From contig JAKFVD010000002.1 in assembly GCA_021732365.1 (NCBI GenBank), positions 1-64,000 on the forward strand: a stretch of 64,000 nt of DNA, written 5' to 3'. How positions within the stretch are numbered: position 1 is the first letter of the stretch; every line of letters begins with the position of its first letter. Origin of the DNA: Methylotenera sp. (lineage in GTDB: Bacteria; Pseudomonadota; Gammaproteobacteria; Burkholderiales; Methylophilaceae). This document shows, one piece after another, positions 47,278-60,527 of this stretch. Under the pieces are notes generated by a model. That model saw only the letters and a program-made list of their open reading frames with translations, had not been told where the DNA came from and did no database searches. Made by a program: the position numbers and the translations under genes.

Positions 47278-50200
47278 TTATGCAAATTCTTTTAACAGCG
47301 TTTTCACAAATTCGGCGCGATGTGCCACATTACCCAATTGTACGGTTACACGCAATTTATCTGGGCCATTCATACGGCAGCGGCGATCGCGTTGTAGTAA
47401 ATCAATCAATTTGACTGGGTCAACTTCTGTTGTCTGCGCAAAATGCAGTTGAATCGCGCTATCAGAGGCATCAATTTTATTGATGCCTAAAGGTTTTGCG
47501 GCAATACGTAATCGGTGGCAAGCCATCAGCGCTTCGCCCTGTTCTGGCAACAAGCCAAAGCGGTCTATCAGTTCTTCTTGCAGGCTGTCCAAATCATCAT
47601 CGCTATTTGCATTGGCAAGGCGCTTATAAATCACCAAGCGCTCATGCACATCGGGACAATAAGCGTTGGTTAACAAGGCTGGCACATGCAGATTGATTTC
47701 GGTCGTTACGCCTAATGGCGCATTTAAATCGGGTTCTTTGCCGGCTTTAAGTTGCTTAACGGCATGGTTGAGCATATCGGAATACAAACTGAAACCAATC
47801 TCTTGCATCTCACCACTTTGGCTGTCACCCAGCAATTCACCTGCACCGCGAATCTCCAAATCGTGCATCGCCAGATGAAAACCTGCGCCCAAGTCTTCTA
47901 ATAGTTGAATCGCGTCTAGGCGTTTTTGTGCTTGTGGCGTAATTTTTCGGTGCTCATCGGTGAGCAAGTAAGCGTAGGCTTGATGATGCGAGCGCCCTAC
48001 ACGTCCGCGTAATTGATGCAGCTGCGCTAGGCCAAACATATCGGCGCGATTCATGATAATGGTGTTAGCGGTGGGCACATCAATACCCGTTTCAATAATC
48101 GTGGTACACAGCAAAATATTACTGCGCTGCTGATAAAAATCGCGCATCACATGCTCCAATTCACGCTCACGCAATTGGCCGTGAGCAATGGCAATCCGTG
48201 CTTCTGGCAGTATTTTTTCCAACTTTTCTTTTTGCACAAAAATGGTATCCACTTCGTTATGCAAAAAATACACCTGGCCACCGCGCTTAAATTCGCGCAT
48301 CACCGCTTCGCGAATAATGCCGTCTGAATAGTAGGTATGAAAAGTTTTAATACTTAAGCGTTTTTGCGGCGGCGTGGCGATGACGCTGAATTCACGCAAG
48401 CCTTCCATCGCCATGCTCAAAGTCCGTGGAATCGGCGTTGCAGTCAGCGTTAAGATATCCACTTCTGCACGCAAGGCTTTTAACTGCTCTTTTTGGCGCA
48501 CGCCAAAACGATGCTCTTCATCTAAAATCGCCAAGCCTAAGTTCTTAAAAATCACATCTTTTTGAATCAAGCGGTGCGTACCAATAATGATATCCACTTT
48601 ACCTTCAGCCAAATCAGCCAAGGCTTGCTTTTGTTCTTTGGCGGTTCTAAAACGCGAAATTTCTGCAATCTTAATCGGCCATTCTGCAAAGCGATCGCAG
48701 AAATTCTGGTAATGCTGCTCTGCTAATAAAGTCGTTGGCACCAGCACGGCCACTTGCCTGCCGCCCATCACCGCGACAAAAGCCGCACGCAATGCCACCT
48801 CAGTTTTACCAAATCCTACATCGCCACATACCAGCCTATCCATTGGCCGACCTGATTGCATATCTTTGATAACGTTTTCAATCGCTTCCAGCTGGTCTGG
48901 CGTTTCCTCAAACGGAAAGCCCTCACAAAATGCTTCGTAATCTTTTAGTGAAAGCGTAAACGCATGCCCGCGACGCGCTGCGCGCTGTGCATAAAGGTTA
49001 AGCAGCTCGGCCGCTGTATCACGGATTTGTTTCAGCGCTTTTTTCTTGGCTTTTTCCCACTGGCCAGAGCCTAAACGATGCAATGGCGCACTTTCTGGCG
49101 GCCCGCCAGAGTAACGCGAGATTAAGAATAATTGCGAAACAGGTACGTATAATTTGTCGTCACCAAAATATTCCAGTAGCAAAAATTCGGTTTCGCCCTC
49201 ACCAAAATCCAAATTCATTAGGCCTTTGTAACGCCCTACTCCATGCTGCTCATGTACCACAGGGTCATCCATACGCAACTCAGATAAATCTTTGAGCATG
49301 CCCTCTGTGTTACGCGCTTTCTCTTTCTCGCGCCTGCGTTGTTGGCGCACGGTGCCTGAATACAATTCAGATTCGGTAATAACGGTGGTGTCATCATAAA
49401 AGCCGTTATGCAATGGTGAAACACCTAGCATCAGCGGCGCAGCGCTGGCTTGAAACTCAGCCCATGTTTCGCAAGTAGGCATAGCAACACCATGCTCAGT
49501 AAACAATTGCGACATGGTTTCGCGGCGGCCAAGGCTCTCGGCTGTGATTAAAATACGGCTTTTATTGGTTGAAATAAATGCCTGCAATTTATGCAAAGGC
49601 TGTTCGGCGCGACGCTCAATATCCAAAGCAGGCAGCGCGTTTTTAGCTTCATGGCTTAAAGTTATAACAGCATAGTTTTGCGTCTGCGAAAAAAAATCAT
49701 CAGTTTTAATTAGCAATACTTCTGGTTTTAGAATTGGACGTTCTGCATCGTAAGCCAGTAGCCTATATCTTGAGTTCGCCTCTGTCCAAAACTGTTGTGC
49801 CGCTTTATCACAATTGCCATGCAGGCAAAGCATGCTATTTTCAGGTAAGTAATCTAAAAGTGTAGAAGTTAACTCAAAAAACAGTGGCAAATACCATTCA
49901 ATACCGCCACTGGCAACGCCTTTACTCACATTTTTGTAAATGGTCGCGCGTTGCGGATCGCCTTCAAACTGCTCTCTAAAGTTACTTCTAAAAGTGGCAA
50001 TACCTTTGTCATCCAGTGGAAATTCGCGCGCAGGTAATAACCGTATTTCGGGCACAGGATACAAACTACGCTGCGTATCCACATCAAAGGTGCGAATGCT
50101 TTCAATTTCATCGTCAAACAAATCGATTCGAAAAGGAAACACACTGCCCATGGGAAACAAATCCACCAAGCCGCCACGCACACTAAATTCGCCTGGCGAA

Positions 50201-50703
50201 ATGACTTGTGAAACATGGTGATAACCCGCTTGCGCACATTGGTGGCGCAGTGCTTCTAAATTGAGCTTCTGGCCTTTTTTAAGCATAAAGCTATGCCCTG
50301 CCAAATACGCGACTGCTGGCAAGCGAATCAGCGCAGTCGCAATCGGCACAATCACCACATCGCATTGGTTTTGGCTAATTTGGTATAAGGTCGCCAAGCG
50401 CTCTGAAATCAAATCAGGATGTGGCGAAAACACATCGTATGGCAGCGTTTCCCAATCGGGTAGCAAGCGCACAGTCAAGTCTGGGGCAAAATAAGGGATT
50501 TCTTCTAATAGCCGCTGCGCTTCAAAAGCGTTGGATGTGATAACTACCAGTGGCGATTTTTGAGTGGCAATTGTTGTGCTTTTTGTTGTGCTGTTTGTTG
50601 TATTTTGGCGACATGCAAGTAACGCTAGAGATAAGCTATCTAAGCCATTGGCAGCATACGAAAAACGACTTTTTTGGCCTTGCTTGGGTGGAGTTAACTG
50701 CAT
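47278..50703 (-). CDS. mfd: Transcription-repair coupling factor
   Basis: Mfd, 1141 residues, removes RNA polymerase stalled at DNA damage and recruits UvrA. In order: UvrB-like N-terminal region, RNA polymerase interaction domain with VHEQHGVGRYKGLMNLD, CarD-like SQLFLISRYSG, then the translocase with Walker A VCGDVGFGKTEVALRAAF, DEEH box LAILDEEHRFG, TATPIPRTL and GRVGRSHHQAYAYL (motif VI), and the C-terminal TRCF domain. Odd feature: near residues 32-50 a polar insert of TT(N/K/I)S-like repeats is encoded by a 12-base tandem repeat. Confidence 0.95.
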   Translation of the reverse strand: MQLTPPKQGQKSRFSYAANGLDSLSLALLACRQNTTNSTTKSTTIATQKSPLVVITSNAFEAQRLLEEIPYFAPDLTVRLLPDWETLPYDVFSPHPDLISERLATLYQISQNQCDVVIVPIATALIRLPAVAYLAGHSFMLKKGQKLNLEALRHQCAQAGYHHVSQVISPGEFSVRGGLVDLFPMGSVFPFRIDLFDDEIESIRTFDVDTQRSLYPVPEIRLLPAREFPLDDKGIATFRSNFREQFEGDPQRATIYKNVSKGVASGGIEWYLPLFFELTSTLLDYLPENSMLCLHGNCDKAAQQFWTEANSRYRLLAYDAERPILKPEVLLIKTDDFFSQTQNYAVITLSHEAKNALPALDIERRAEQPLHKLQAFISTNKSRILITAESLGRRETMSQLFTEHGVAMPTCETWAEFQASAAPLMLGVSPLHNGFYDDTTVITESELYSGTVRQQRRREKEKARNTEGMLKDLSELRMDDPVVHEQHGVGRYKGLMNLDFGEGETEFLLLEYFGDDKLYVPVSQLFLISRYSGGPPESAPLHRLGSGQWEKAKKKALKQIRDTAAELLNLYAQRAARRGHAFTLSLKDYEAFCEGFPFEETPDQLEAIENVIKDMQSGRPMDRLVCGDVGFGKTEVALRAAFVAVMGGRQVAVLVPTTLLAEQHYQNFCDRFAEWPIKIAEISRFRTAKEQKQALADLAEGKVDIIIGTHRLIQKDVIFKNLGLAILDEEHRFGVRQKEQLKALRAEVDILTLTATPIPRTLSMAMEGLREFSVIATPPQKRLSIKTFHTYYSDGIIREAVMREFKRGGQVYFLHNEVDTIFVQKEKLEKILPEARIAIAHGQLRERELEHVMRDFYQQRSNILLCTTIIETGIDVPTANTIIMNRADMFGLAQLHQLRGRVGRSHHQAYAYLLTDEHRKITPQAQKRLDAIQLLEDLGAGFHLAMHDLEIRGAGELLGDSQSGEMQEIGFSLYSDMLNHAVKQLKAGKEPDLNAPLGVTTEINLHVPALLTNAYCPDVHERLVIYKRLANANSDDDLDSLQEELIDRFGLLPEQGEALMACHRLRIAAKPLGINKIDASDSAIQLHFAQTTEVDPVKLIDLLQRDRRCRMNGPDKLRVTVQLGNVAHRAEFVKTLLKEFA
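50573..50608. repeat. 12-base tandem repeat inside mfd
   Basis: Three adjacent units read on the plus strand: GTTGTGCTTTTT, GTTGTGCTGTTT and GTTGTATTTTGG. The first two differ by one base. The unit length is a multiple of three, so changes in copy number would keep the mfd frame and only lengthen or shorten a polar Thr/Ser/Asn stretch near the N-terminus. Confidence 0.7.
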
Positions 50704-50865
50704 AAATGAGCTTGAAAATGACTTAGATGCTTAAAAATGATTTGGCTAATAGTGACTTATTACCTATTATAACCTTAAGCGTGGCGTTGCATTGCGCGCT
50801 AACAATAATTAAGCGGCGTTAGTCATTACAGCTGCAAATAATAAGTCTTGAGGAGCATCGCTAAC

Positions 50866-51543
50866 ATGAACGATAAACAGATTGTCGCGATTCATGCTGC
50901 CAATTACGTTAAAAATGGCATGCTGGTTGGCTTGGGCACAGGCTCTACTGCCAATTATTTTATTGAAGAGCTAGCGCGCCGCCAGCGTGATGAAAATCTA
51001 AAAGTCACCACCATTGCCAGCTCTACTGTGAGCATGATTAAAGCGCAAAGTTTGGGCTTAAATGTGATTGCACTCACTCAAGTATCCGAAATAGATTTAT
51101 ATGTCGATGGTGCTGATGAAATCACGCCTGACATGACACTTTTAAAGGGTCGTGGCTATGATTTAGTGCTTGAAAAGTTGCTCGCAAAAGCAGCTAAACA
51201 ATTTTTAGTGGTGGCCGATAATAGTAAATTAGTTAGCCGTATCGGCACCAATTTCGCTATCCCCATCGAAGTGATGCCAATGGCGTGGAAAGCCGCTAAA
51301 CATAGTTTAGAGCAAGCAGGCGGCGTGGGTGATTTACGCCAGAACGTGGCTAAAGACGGTTTATCTGTCACTTCTCACGGTAGCTTGGTGCTGGATATGG
51401 TTTTTGATAAAGCATTATCAGAAGCGCAATTAAATCAACTCATTAACAACACGCCTGGCGTGGTTGAGCATGGTATTTTCTATGGCTTAGCAAGCGCAAT
51501 ACTCATTGCACATGAAGGCACTGTAACTGAAAATTGGGCCTAA
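50866..51543 (+). CDS. rpiA: Ribose-5-phosphate isomerase A
   Basis: RpiA interconverts ribose 5-phosphate and ribulose 5-phosphate. The ATG giving MNDKQIV is preferred: GAGGAG lies ten bases ahead, while the TTG at 50848 would overlap that site. Motifs: GLGTGSTANYFIEEL (substrate loop), DLYVDGADEITP (catalytic aspartates), then KGRGYDLVLEKLLA, in which the catalytic Glu and Lys remain although the usual GGGAAL is replaced by GRGYDL. The late PGVVEHGIFYGLA is standard. About 225 residues, the family length. Divergent from mfd. Confidence 0.95.
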   Translation: MNDKQIVAIHAANYVKNGMLVGLGTGSTANYFIEELARRQRDENLKVTTIASSTVSMIKAQSLGLNVIALTQVSEIDLYVDGADEITPDMTLLKGRGYDLVLEKLLAKAAKQFLVVADNSKLVSRIGTNFAIPIEVMPMAWKAAKHSLEQAGGVGDLRQNVAKDGLSVTSHGSLVLDMVFDKALSEAQLNQLINNTPGVVEHGIFYGLASAILIAHEGTVTENWA

Positions 51544-51570
51544 TATTTGTTCATACTTAACCACATTTTA

Positions 51571-53052
51571 ATGCCTAATTTACGCGATTTTTACCGCGTC
51601 TTATTGTCGGCATTTTTATTGTGTTTAATTGTATTACTCACCTCTTGCAACCAACCCAGCAACAAAGTGGATGATGGCACTAAAGTAGTCATTAGCCCAA
51701 CCGATGACAAAAACAGCGAAGTCATCACTTTTGTTACGTTAAACAGCCCTAATACCTATTATGTAGATGGCGACAAAGAATTTGCAGGCCTTGAGTACGA
51801 TTTAACTCGATTATTTATCAAAGAGTTGGGCGGCAATACGCAACTTAAACTGATTGTAGCCAATAGTATTAACCAAGTATTGCCTGCAATTTTGAATAAC
51901 AAAGCAGATATTGCGGCGGCGGATGTTACGGTTACGGATGCACGCAAAGAAATTATCGACTTCTCAACCCCCTACCAAGATGTGCAACAAGTGGTTGTGT
52001 ACAACATTGAAAAAAACAAAGAAACGCATGCAAAAGCACCAAAAAAATTAAAAGATTTGGCGGGCTTATTAATTACCGTGCCAGCTGGCACTAGCTTTGT
52101 AGAGCGTTTAATCAAGCTACAACCTAAAGAATCTGGCCTAATTTGGGAGGAACGCTTACGTGTGGGTTCTGAGCAATTGCTACAAGAGCTTGCGCGTGGC
52201 GAAATTGATTACACCATTGCTGACAGCCATTTGGTTTCTATTATGCAGAATTATTATCCCAATTTAGGTGTCGCTTTTGCCATTGGCGAGCCCGAAAAAA
52301 TTGCTTGGGCGTTACCAAAAAATGGCGACCCTGCGTTAAAGCAAAAAGTAGACGCGTTTTTTAGCAAAATTAAAAAAAATGGTGCGTTACGTAACTTAAT
52401 CGATCGCTATCATGGCAACGCCAAGCGACTTAAACCTGTTGACGTGAAAGCTTTTTTAATCCGCAGCCGTACCTTGTTGCCTAAATACAAACGGCTTTTT
52501 CAGCAAGCGCAAGAAATCACAGGGCTAGATTGGCGTTTAATCGCCGCCATTAGTTACCAAGAATCGCATTGGGATACCTTTAACACATCGCCAACGAATG
52601 TGCGCGGTTTGATGATGTTAACCGAAGATACCGCCGACTTAATGAAAGTTAGCGACAGATTAGACCCAAAACAAAGTATTCCTGCAGGGGCTAAATATAT
52701 TAATTTGCTAAAAGATACCATTCCCGACCGTGTGCCCGAGCCTGACCGCACTTATATGGCACTAGCTTCTTACAATATTGGTTACGCGCATGTAGAAGAT
52801 GCGCGCGTGTTAGCGCAGCGCTTGAAACTAAACCCAGACAGATGGGCAGATGTGAAAAAAACTTTGGTGATGTTAAACGACCCAACTTACTACGTGAACG
52901 CAAAATATGGTTATGCCAGTGGCGGCGCACCAGTCATTTTTGTCGAGTCGATTCGCAGTTATTACAATATTTTAGCGCGTTTTGAACCAAGTTATGATGA
53001 TTCACAAAGTGGCTTTAAAGTCGCCAGTGCAGGCGCTTATCCACCGTATTAA
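51571..53052 (+). CDS. mltF: Membrane-bound lytic murein transglycosylase F
   Basis: A 493-residue outer membrane lipoprotein. Starting at ATG (MPNLRDF) gives a signal sequence ending LLTSC, a good lipobox with Cys near residue 29. An N-terminal solute-binding-like domain (about 55-295; YYVDGDKEFAGLEYDLTRLF) is followed by the lysozyme-like SLT domain (about 320-460) with catalytic Glu in AAISYQESHWD and the later GLMMLTEDTA and YMALASYNIGYAHV. It cleaves peptidoglycan to 1,6-anhydro products. The gene follows rpiA by 27 bases and may share its transcript. Confidence 0.92.
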   Translation: MPNLRDFYRVLLSAFLLCLIVLLTSCNQPSNKVDDGTKVVISPTDDKNSEVITFVTLNSPNTYYVDGDKEFAGLEYDLTRLFIKELGGNTQLKLIVANSINQVLPAILNNKADIAAADVTVTDARKEIIDFSTPYQDVQQVVVYNIEKNKETHAKAPKKLKDLAGLLITVPAGTSFVERLIKLQPKESGLIWEERLRVGSEQLLQELARGEIDYTIADSHLVSIMQNYYPNLGVAFAIGEPEKIAWALPKNGDPALKQKVDAFFSKIKKNGALRNLIDRYHGNAKRLKPVDVKAFLIRSRTLLPKYKRLFQQAQEITGLDWRLIAAISYQESHWDTFNTSPTNVRGLMMLTEDTADLMKVSDRLDPKQSIPAGAKYINLLKDTIPDRVPEPDRTYMALASYNIGYAHVEDARVLAQRLKLNPDRWADVKKTLVMLNDPTYYVNAKYGYASGGAPVIFVESIRSYYNILARFEPSYDDSQSGFKVASAGAYPPY

Positions 53053-53062
53053 CGCTAAAAAC

Positions 53063-53090
53063 TTAACCAATATTTTAGGGTTAATTTTTT
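53063..53090. terminator. Weak AT-rich terminator
   Basis: A 6-base stem TTAACC/GGTTAA with a 10-base loop and a run of six T, between the convergent mltF and serS genes. The stem is weak but the position and T-run fit a terminator for mltF. Confidence 0.45.
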
Positions 53091-53106
53091 GGTTAAGTAT
53101 TTGATA

Positions 53107-55835
<2,729 letters not shown>

Positions 55836-55884
55836 TTATTTTGCTTTGAATGTAAAAACGTATTTTATGGCTTTAATGCAGATG

Positions 55885-57294
55885 TTACCAGTTAAAATCT
55901 TTACGGATACTAATAGAAATTATTTGGCGCTCAAACGTATTTAAGTCGATATTTGAATCATTTTTTGTGTAACTATATTGCGGCCTAATTGACCAATCAC
56001 GAGCAAACGTATAACGCAAACCTAATGTTGCATCATATTGATTGTCTTTGCGCTTGGTTAAGAAACTCGGGTCATTTTCATCATTTTTGCGATTTTCAAT
56101 ACCTAGTGATGTCGTTAATTGTAAGCGCGCACCAATATTTAATTGTCCGCCCAAGCGCACGCCAACAATATCTTGACTCAAAAAATTAACGCTTGAATCG
56201 TCTGCGTCTTCTCTGCCGCCATAAACGCTGGCAAAAACCACAGGCCTGAAATCATGTTGGAATACATGCCCAACGTTAACGCCCGCGATGCTTCTTTGGG
56301 CATTGCGAATACTGTTTCCTGCATAATTAATCTTGCTATATTGACCAAATACGCCTGCCTGATTGAAGCTATCAATGTTGTACAACCATTGTGCAGTAGC
56401 GCCATAAGCATGCCTAAAGCTTGAGGAATCTAAATAAAAATTGTTGTTTTGCAACGCAAATGAAAAACTATTTTCATCCACTTTATATTGCAAGCCTAAA
56501 TTAAGGTCTAAATTGCTGGTGTTAAATGTTGAAGTAGTTTGATTATCGCGATGCGCTAAATTAACCGCACCAAAATATGCAAAATCATCATTTACTGGTT
56601 GACGAAACGATAAGCCAGTAGCGAGTTGCATAAAATTAGATGACTGCTCACGACCATCTTGGCCCAGTTCAAAAGCCACACCGCTAAATAAAGGAACGCT
56701 TATTGCATTAATATTAGGTGCGCTGCTGATATTAGAATCTGCCCCTAAGCCGAACTCTGCATAAGCACCAAAAGTAGTGGTGGTACCTTCAATTTTCTGA
56801 ATCGCGGTTAACAGATTATCGATGGTTTTTTTGGTTTGTGCGTCTGGATTTAATGCCAATACGTTGTTAAATTCAGCTTTTGAAGCTTGCCTTTCGCCCA
56901 ACAAAAAATGTGCTTTAGCCATTTCTGTACGCGCATCTTTGTTATTCGGGTCTACTGCCAACACGCGTTCTAAAGCAAAGGCACCGCGCGTTACATTGCC
57001 GCTTTCTACCCCTGCAAAACCAAACAAATAATCATAGTTAATATCCCCTGCACGGGCATCTTCTAGAGGTTCTAAGAGTAGATAAGCGGCTTTAAAATCG
57101 CCCTTGCGAATCAGCGCTTCGGCTTGTGTTAAAACAGCATCTAGTGCAGCAAGCGTTTGTGACGAAAATAAAATAGCAGCAAACATCACAAAAAACAGTG
57201 CGCTAAATTTAAGCGCTGTTGTTTTAGGTTGTAATTTTTCTAGTAAATAAAATGACGTTTTTTGAAGGTTAAGTTGTTGATTTAGGCGTTGCAT
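55885..57294 (-). CDS. Outer membrane protein with TPR domain and beta-barrel (Slam/DUF560-like layout)
   Basis: A 469-residue protein. An unusually long N-terminal region (about 30 residues) precedes the hydrophobic signal (about 31-50, ending TLAALD). Next come TPR-type helices (about 53-155: QAEALIRKGDFKAAYLLLEPLE; GAFALERVLAVDPNNKDARTEMAKAHFLLGE). The rest, from FGAYAEFGLGADSNIS on, consists of alternating strands and ends in IISISIRKDFNW with a terminal aromatic residue, as in outer membrane barrels. The plan resembles Slam surface-lipoprotein translocators; a partner lipoprotein is not evident. It interrupts the usual lolA-rarA junction. Confidence 0.75.
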   Translation of the reverse strand: MQRLNQQLNLQKTSFYLLEKLQPKTTALKFSALFFVMFAAILFSSQTLAALDAVLTQAEALIRKGDFKAAYLLLEPLEDARAGDINYDYLFGFAGVESGNVTRGAFALERVLAVDPNNKDARTEMAKAHFLLGERQASKAEFNNVLALNPDAQTKKTIDNLLTAIQKIEGTTTTFGAYAEFGLGADSNISSAPNINAISVPLFSGVAFELGQDGREQSSNFMQLATGLSFRQPVNDDFAYFGAVNLAHRDNQTTSTFNTSNLDLNLGLQYKVDENSFSFALQNNNFYLDSSSFRHAYGATAQWLYNIDSFNQAGVFGQYSKINYAGNSIRNAQRSIAGVNVGHVFQHDFRPVVFASVYGGREDADDSSVNFLSQDIVGVRLGGQLNIGARLQLTTSLGIENRKNDENDPSFLTKRKDNQYDATLGLRYTFARDWSIRPQYSYTKNDSNIDLNTFERQIISISIRKDFNW

Positions 57295-57447
57295 TTATTG
57301 CCTGTTAATGACTTAATAAATGTTCAATAATAGTAGATTACCTATATTTAATAAAGTAAAAAGTTAACAGCAATGCTATATGCGAATTTGTGTGCTAATT
57401 TTAATTGGTTTTAAAGATTAAATAATGCAAATGACTCAATAAAATAT

Positions 57448-58068
57448 TTACTCGCCCACAATATCTACGCCCTTTGGCGGTATAAACAGAAAAGTAGAAT
57501 CTTGTAATACTGGATTACGTTCAATGGCATCAAAAGTAATCAATGTAATGTGATTAAAGCTATCGTGGAGTTCCATTTTATACAGTTTGTCATCCTTAAA
57601 ACCCAACAACACGCGCTCAAACCCACTGTCTTTATCTTTAGGCAACGCCAAAACCCAAGTTAAGCCATCTTTGCGCGCCGCATTTTTTATCGTAAAACTT
57701 TTTTCTACTGCATCACCGCCTGCCAATAAGGCGGCAGGGCTAGAACCCAGGGCTTTGCTTAACTCACGAATGGTGACTTGTTCTAAATCAGTATCGTATA
57801 AAAATACCTGTTTGCCGTCGCTAATGATTTGTTGCTCATACGGCTTTGCATAATCCCAACGAAATTTATTTGGGCGCTTTAGCTGCATGGAGCCTTGCAC
57901 TTCCTGTATTTTTTGGCCTTTAGTATCAGTCACCACTTGGCTAAATTTTGCGCGCATGGCGTCTGTATTTTTGAAGAAATCGTGCAAGCTTGCTACGCCA
58001 TCGGCAAAGCTGGTTTGTGAGGCTATTAGAAACCCACCTACTACTATTTTTTTAATCACTTGATGCAT
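57448..58068 (-). CDS. lolA: Outer-membrane lipoprotein carrier protein LolA
   Basis: A 206-residue periplasmic chaperone that takes lipoproteins from LolCDE to LolB. Signal peptide cleaved near SFA/DG (residue 22). Characteristic strands: [43 protein letters not shown] and [14 protein letters not shown], giving the half-barrel with a hydrophobic cavity. Its start overlaps the ftsK end by 17 bases, so the two are translationally linked. Confidence 0.95.
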   Translation of the reverse strand: MHQVIKKIVVGGFLIASQTSFADGVASLHDFFKNTDAMRAKFSQVVTDTKGQKIQEVQGSMQLKRPNKFRWDYAKPYEQQIISDGKQVFLYDTDLEQVTIRELSKALGSSPAALLAGGDAVEKSFTIKNAARKDGLTWVLALPKDKDSGFERVLLGFKDDKLYKMELHDSFNHITLITFDAIERNPVLQDSTFLFIPPKGVDIVGE

Positions 58069-60361
58069 TGCCTTTTGCTAACACCTCTCTGTTACCGTTA
58101 CTTTGCATCGCAGAAACCAATCCTGCGCGTTCCATGTCTTCGATTAACCTTGCCGCACGGTTGTAACCAATTCTTAACTGACGTTGTACCGATGAAATAC
58201 TGGCGCGACGGCTAGTTAAAACGATATTCACCGCTTCATCATATAACGGGTCTTTCTCTGCACCGTCATCACTACTAAATTCGCCAGCTTCACCACTTTC
58301 TGTTTCATTAGTCAAAATACCTTCAATATAATTTGGCTCGCCCATGGCTTTTAAATGGTTCACCACTTGATGCACTTCATGGTCAGACACAAACGCACCA
58401 TGAATCCGCATCGGGTAACCCGTGCCAGGCGGCATATACAACATATCACCTTGACCGAGTAACGCTTCAGCGCCCATTTGGTCTAATATGGTTCGCGAAT
58501 CAATTTTAGATGACACCTGAAACGATATACGCGTGGGCACATTGGCCTTAATTAATCCAGTAATCACATCCACCGACGGGCGTTGCGTTGCTAATACCAA
58601 GTGAATACCTGAGGCGCGGGCTTTTTGTGCCAAACGCGCAATTAATTCCTCTACTTTTTTGCCTACCACCATCATTAAATCGGCCAACTCATCAATCACC
58701 ACCACAATCAGCGGCATCTCTTCTAATGGTTCTGGCGCATCTGGCGTAATGCTAAAAGGATGCGGAATTTTTTCACCAGCTTTATCGGCATCTTTAATTT
58801 TTTGGTTGTAGCCTGCCAAATTACGCACACCTAGGCTAGACATTAGCTTATAACGGCGTTCCATTTCATTCACACACCAATTCAGCGCGTTGGCGGCTTG
58901 GCGCATATCGGTCACCACTGGCGCCAGTAAATGCGGAATACCTTCATAAACAGAAAGCTCTAGCATTTTAGGATCAATCAAAATCATGCGCACTTGCGAT
59001 GCATCGGCTTTATAAAGCCAACTTAAAATAAGCGCATTAATCGCCACCGATTTACCAGAACCCGTGGTACCAGCGACCAACACATGCGGCATTTTGGCTA
59101 AATCAGCCACCGCTGGCTTGCCTGCAATATCTTTACCCAAACAAATCGCTAGCGGCGAATTTACACTGGCATAAGCTTGGCTGCTCATAATTTCGGATAA
59201 ATAAACAATCTGGCGTTTTGGGTTGGGTATTTCTAAACCCATATAGGTTTTACCTGGAATCGTTTCTACCACACGCACACTGGCAACCGATAGCGCACGT
59301 GCTAAATCTTTAACCAAATTAGTCACTTGGCTACCTTTTACCCCTGCTGCAGGCTCAAGCTCATAACGTGTAATCACAGGGCCTGGCTGGGCGGATAATA
59401 CTTTTACTTCTATACCAAAATCCATCAACTTACGCTCAATTAAGCGTGAGGTAAAATCCAATGTTTCGGCTGATGGCAATTCCACTGTATTGTTGGCTAC
59501 ATCTAGCAAATGTAATGGTGGCAAGCTAGAATCTAAATCGGTCGCAAATAATGTCGTTTGTTTTTCTTTTTGTACACGTTCGCTCTGCGCAATTTCAATC
59601 ACGGGCGCTTTAATCTCAACTGGTGCACGATCTTCCGTGCGTTTACGTTCCGCCTCTACAAACTCTTCACGTTTTTGTACAACCACTTTGCCCGCTTTTC
59701 TATCTTGCCAGTCGTGATACTTGTTAGTTGACCAATCGTAAGCAGCGATTAGATTCTTACCTAACTTTTCGGTGATCATAATCCAAGACCAGCCAGTAAA
59801 CAGGCTAAAACCCACTGCAAACAATAGTAATAGCATCATCGTAGAGCCAGTAAAACCAAACATGCTACGTAAAGCGCCATCTACCGCGTTACCCAACATA
59901 CCGCCGCCACTTAAAGGTAATGTTGCTGGCAAAGTGACTAGATGACCAGCTTCCAGCGCGCATGAAGAAATCAGTAATAGTGCAAAGCCGACTAAATTGA
60001 ATACTAAAAATGGACGCTCTGAGATGGTCAACTCTAGACGTAAATAAATCAGCCACATGCTGTAAAACGCTAAAACCACCCACCACCAGGCTGAAAAACC
60101 AAATAAATACAACAACATATCGGCAATCCACGCACCTACCGAGCCGCCCGCATTTTGGATAACGGCGTTATTCGATGCCATATGCGACCATGATGGATCT
60201 TGGTTATCGTAGCTGATTAAAATAACGGCGAGATATAAGCCCACTAACACCAAACCCAGCCACCATGCCTCGCGCACAAGATTGGCACCATGTTGTTGCG
60301 ATGGGCTGGGCGGCGCTTGCAAACGGCCGTTCACTGCTGAAGATTTTTTATTAAAAAACAA
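58052..60361 (-). CDS. ftsK: DNA translocase FtsK
   Basis: A 769-residue septal DNA translocase that clears chromosomes from the closing septum and activates XerCD at dif. Four transmembrane helices lie in the first 200 residues; the linker is short (about 210-290) compared with E. coli, as in SpoIIIE-sized FtsK. The motor shows Walker [17 protein letters not shown], Walker [18 protein letters not shown] and [21 protein letters not shown]. The C-terminal gamma winged helix ([22 protein letters not shown]) reads KOPS. The frame opens at TTG with an AGG nine bases upstream. Confidence 0.94.
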   Translation of the reverse strand: MFFNKKSSAVNGRLQAPPSPSQQHGANLVREAWWLGLVLVGLYLAVILISYDNQDPSWSHMASNNAVIQNAGGSVGAWIADMLLYLFGFSAWWWVVLAFYSMWLIYLRLELTISERPFLVFNLVGFALLLISSCALEAGHLVTLPATLPLSGGGMLGNAVDGALRSMFGFTGSTMMLLLLFAVGFSLFTGWSWIMITEKLGKNLIAAYDWSTNKYHDWQDRKAGKVVVQKREEFVEAERKRTEDRAPVEIKAPVIEIAQSERVQKEKQTTLFATDLDSSLPPLHLLDVANNTVELPSAETLDFTSRLIERKLMDFGIEVKVLSAQPGPVITRYELEPAAGVKGSQVTNLVKDLARALSVASVRVVETIPGKTYMGLEIPNPKRQIVYLSEIMSSQAYASVNSPLAICLGKDIAGKPAVADLAKMPHVLVAGTTGSGKSVAINALILSWLYKADASQVRMILIDPKMLELSVYEGIPHLLAPVVTDMRQAANALNWCVNEMERRYKLMSSLGVRNLAGYNQKIKDADKAGEKIPHPFSITPDAPEPLEEMPLIVVVIDELADLMMVVGKKVEELIARLAQKARASGIHLVLATQRPSVDVITGLIKANVPTRISFQVSSKIDSRTILDQMGAEALLGQGDMLYMPPGTGYPMRIHGAFVSDHEVHQVVNHLKAMGEPNYIEGILTNETESGEAGEFSSDDGAEKDPLYDEAVNIVLTSRRASISSVQRQLRIGYNRAARLIEDMERAGLVSAMQSNGNREVLAKGNASSD

Positions 60362-60527
60362 ACTGTTACAAACCTATAATGATGAGTGGATTTTTTATTT
60401 ATTATAGCAAAATCAAATTGCACAAAGCATGTCTATGCATGATTAAGTTTTAATATTAGTGAATTAATATTTAGACAATTTACACCAAGCAAATTAATAT
60501 GATATTTAATTTTCAAAGGAGCACAAA

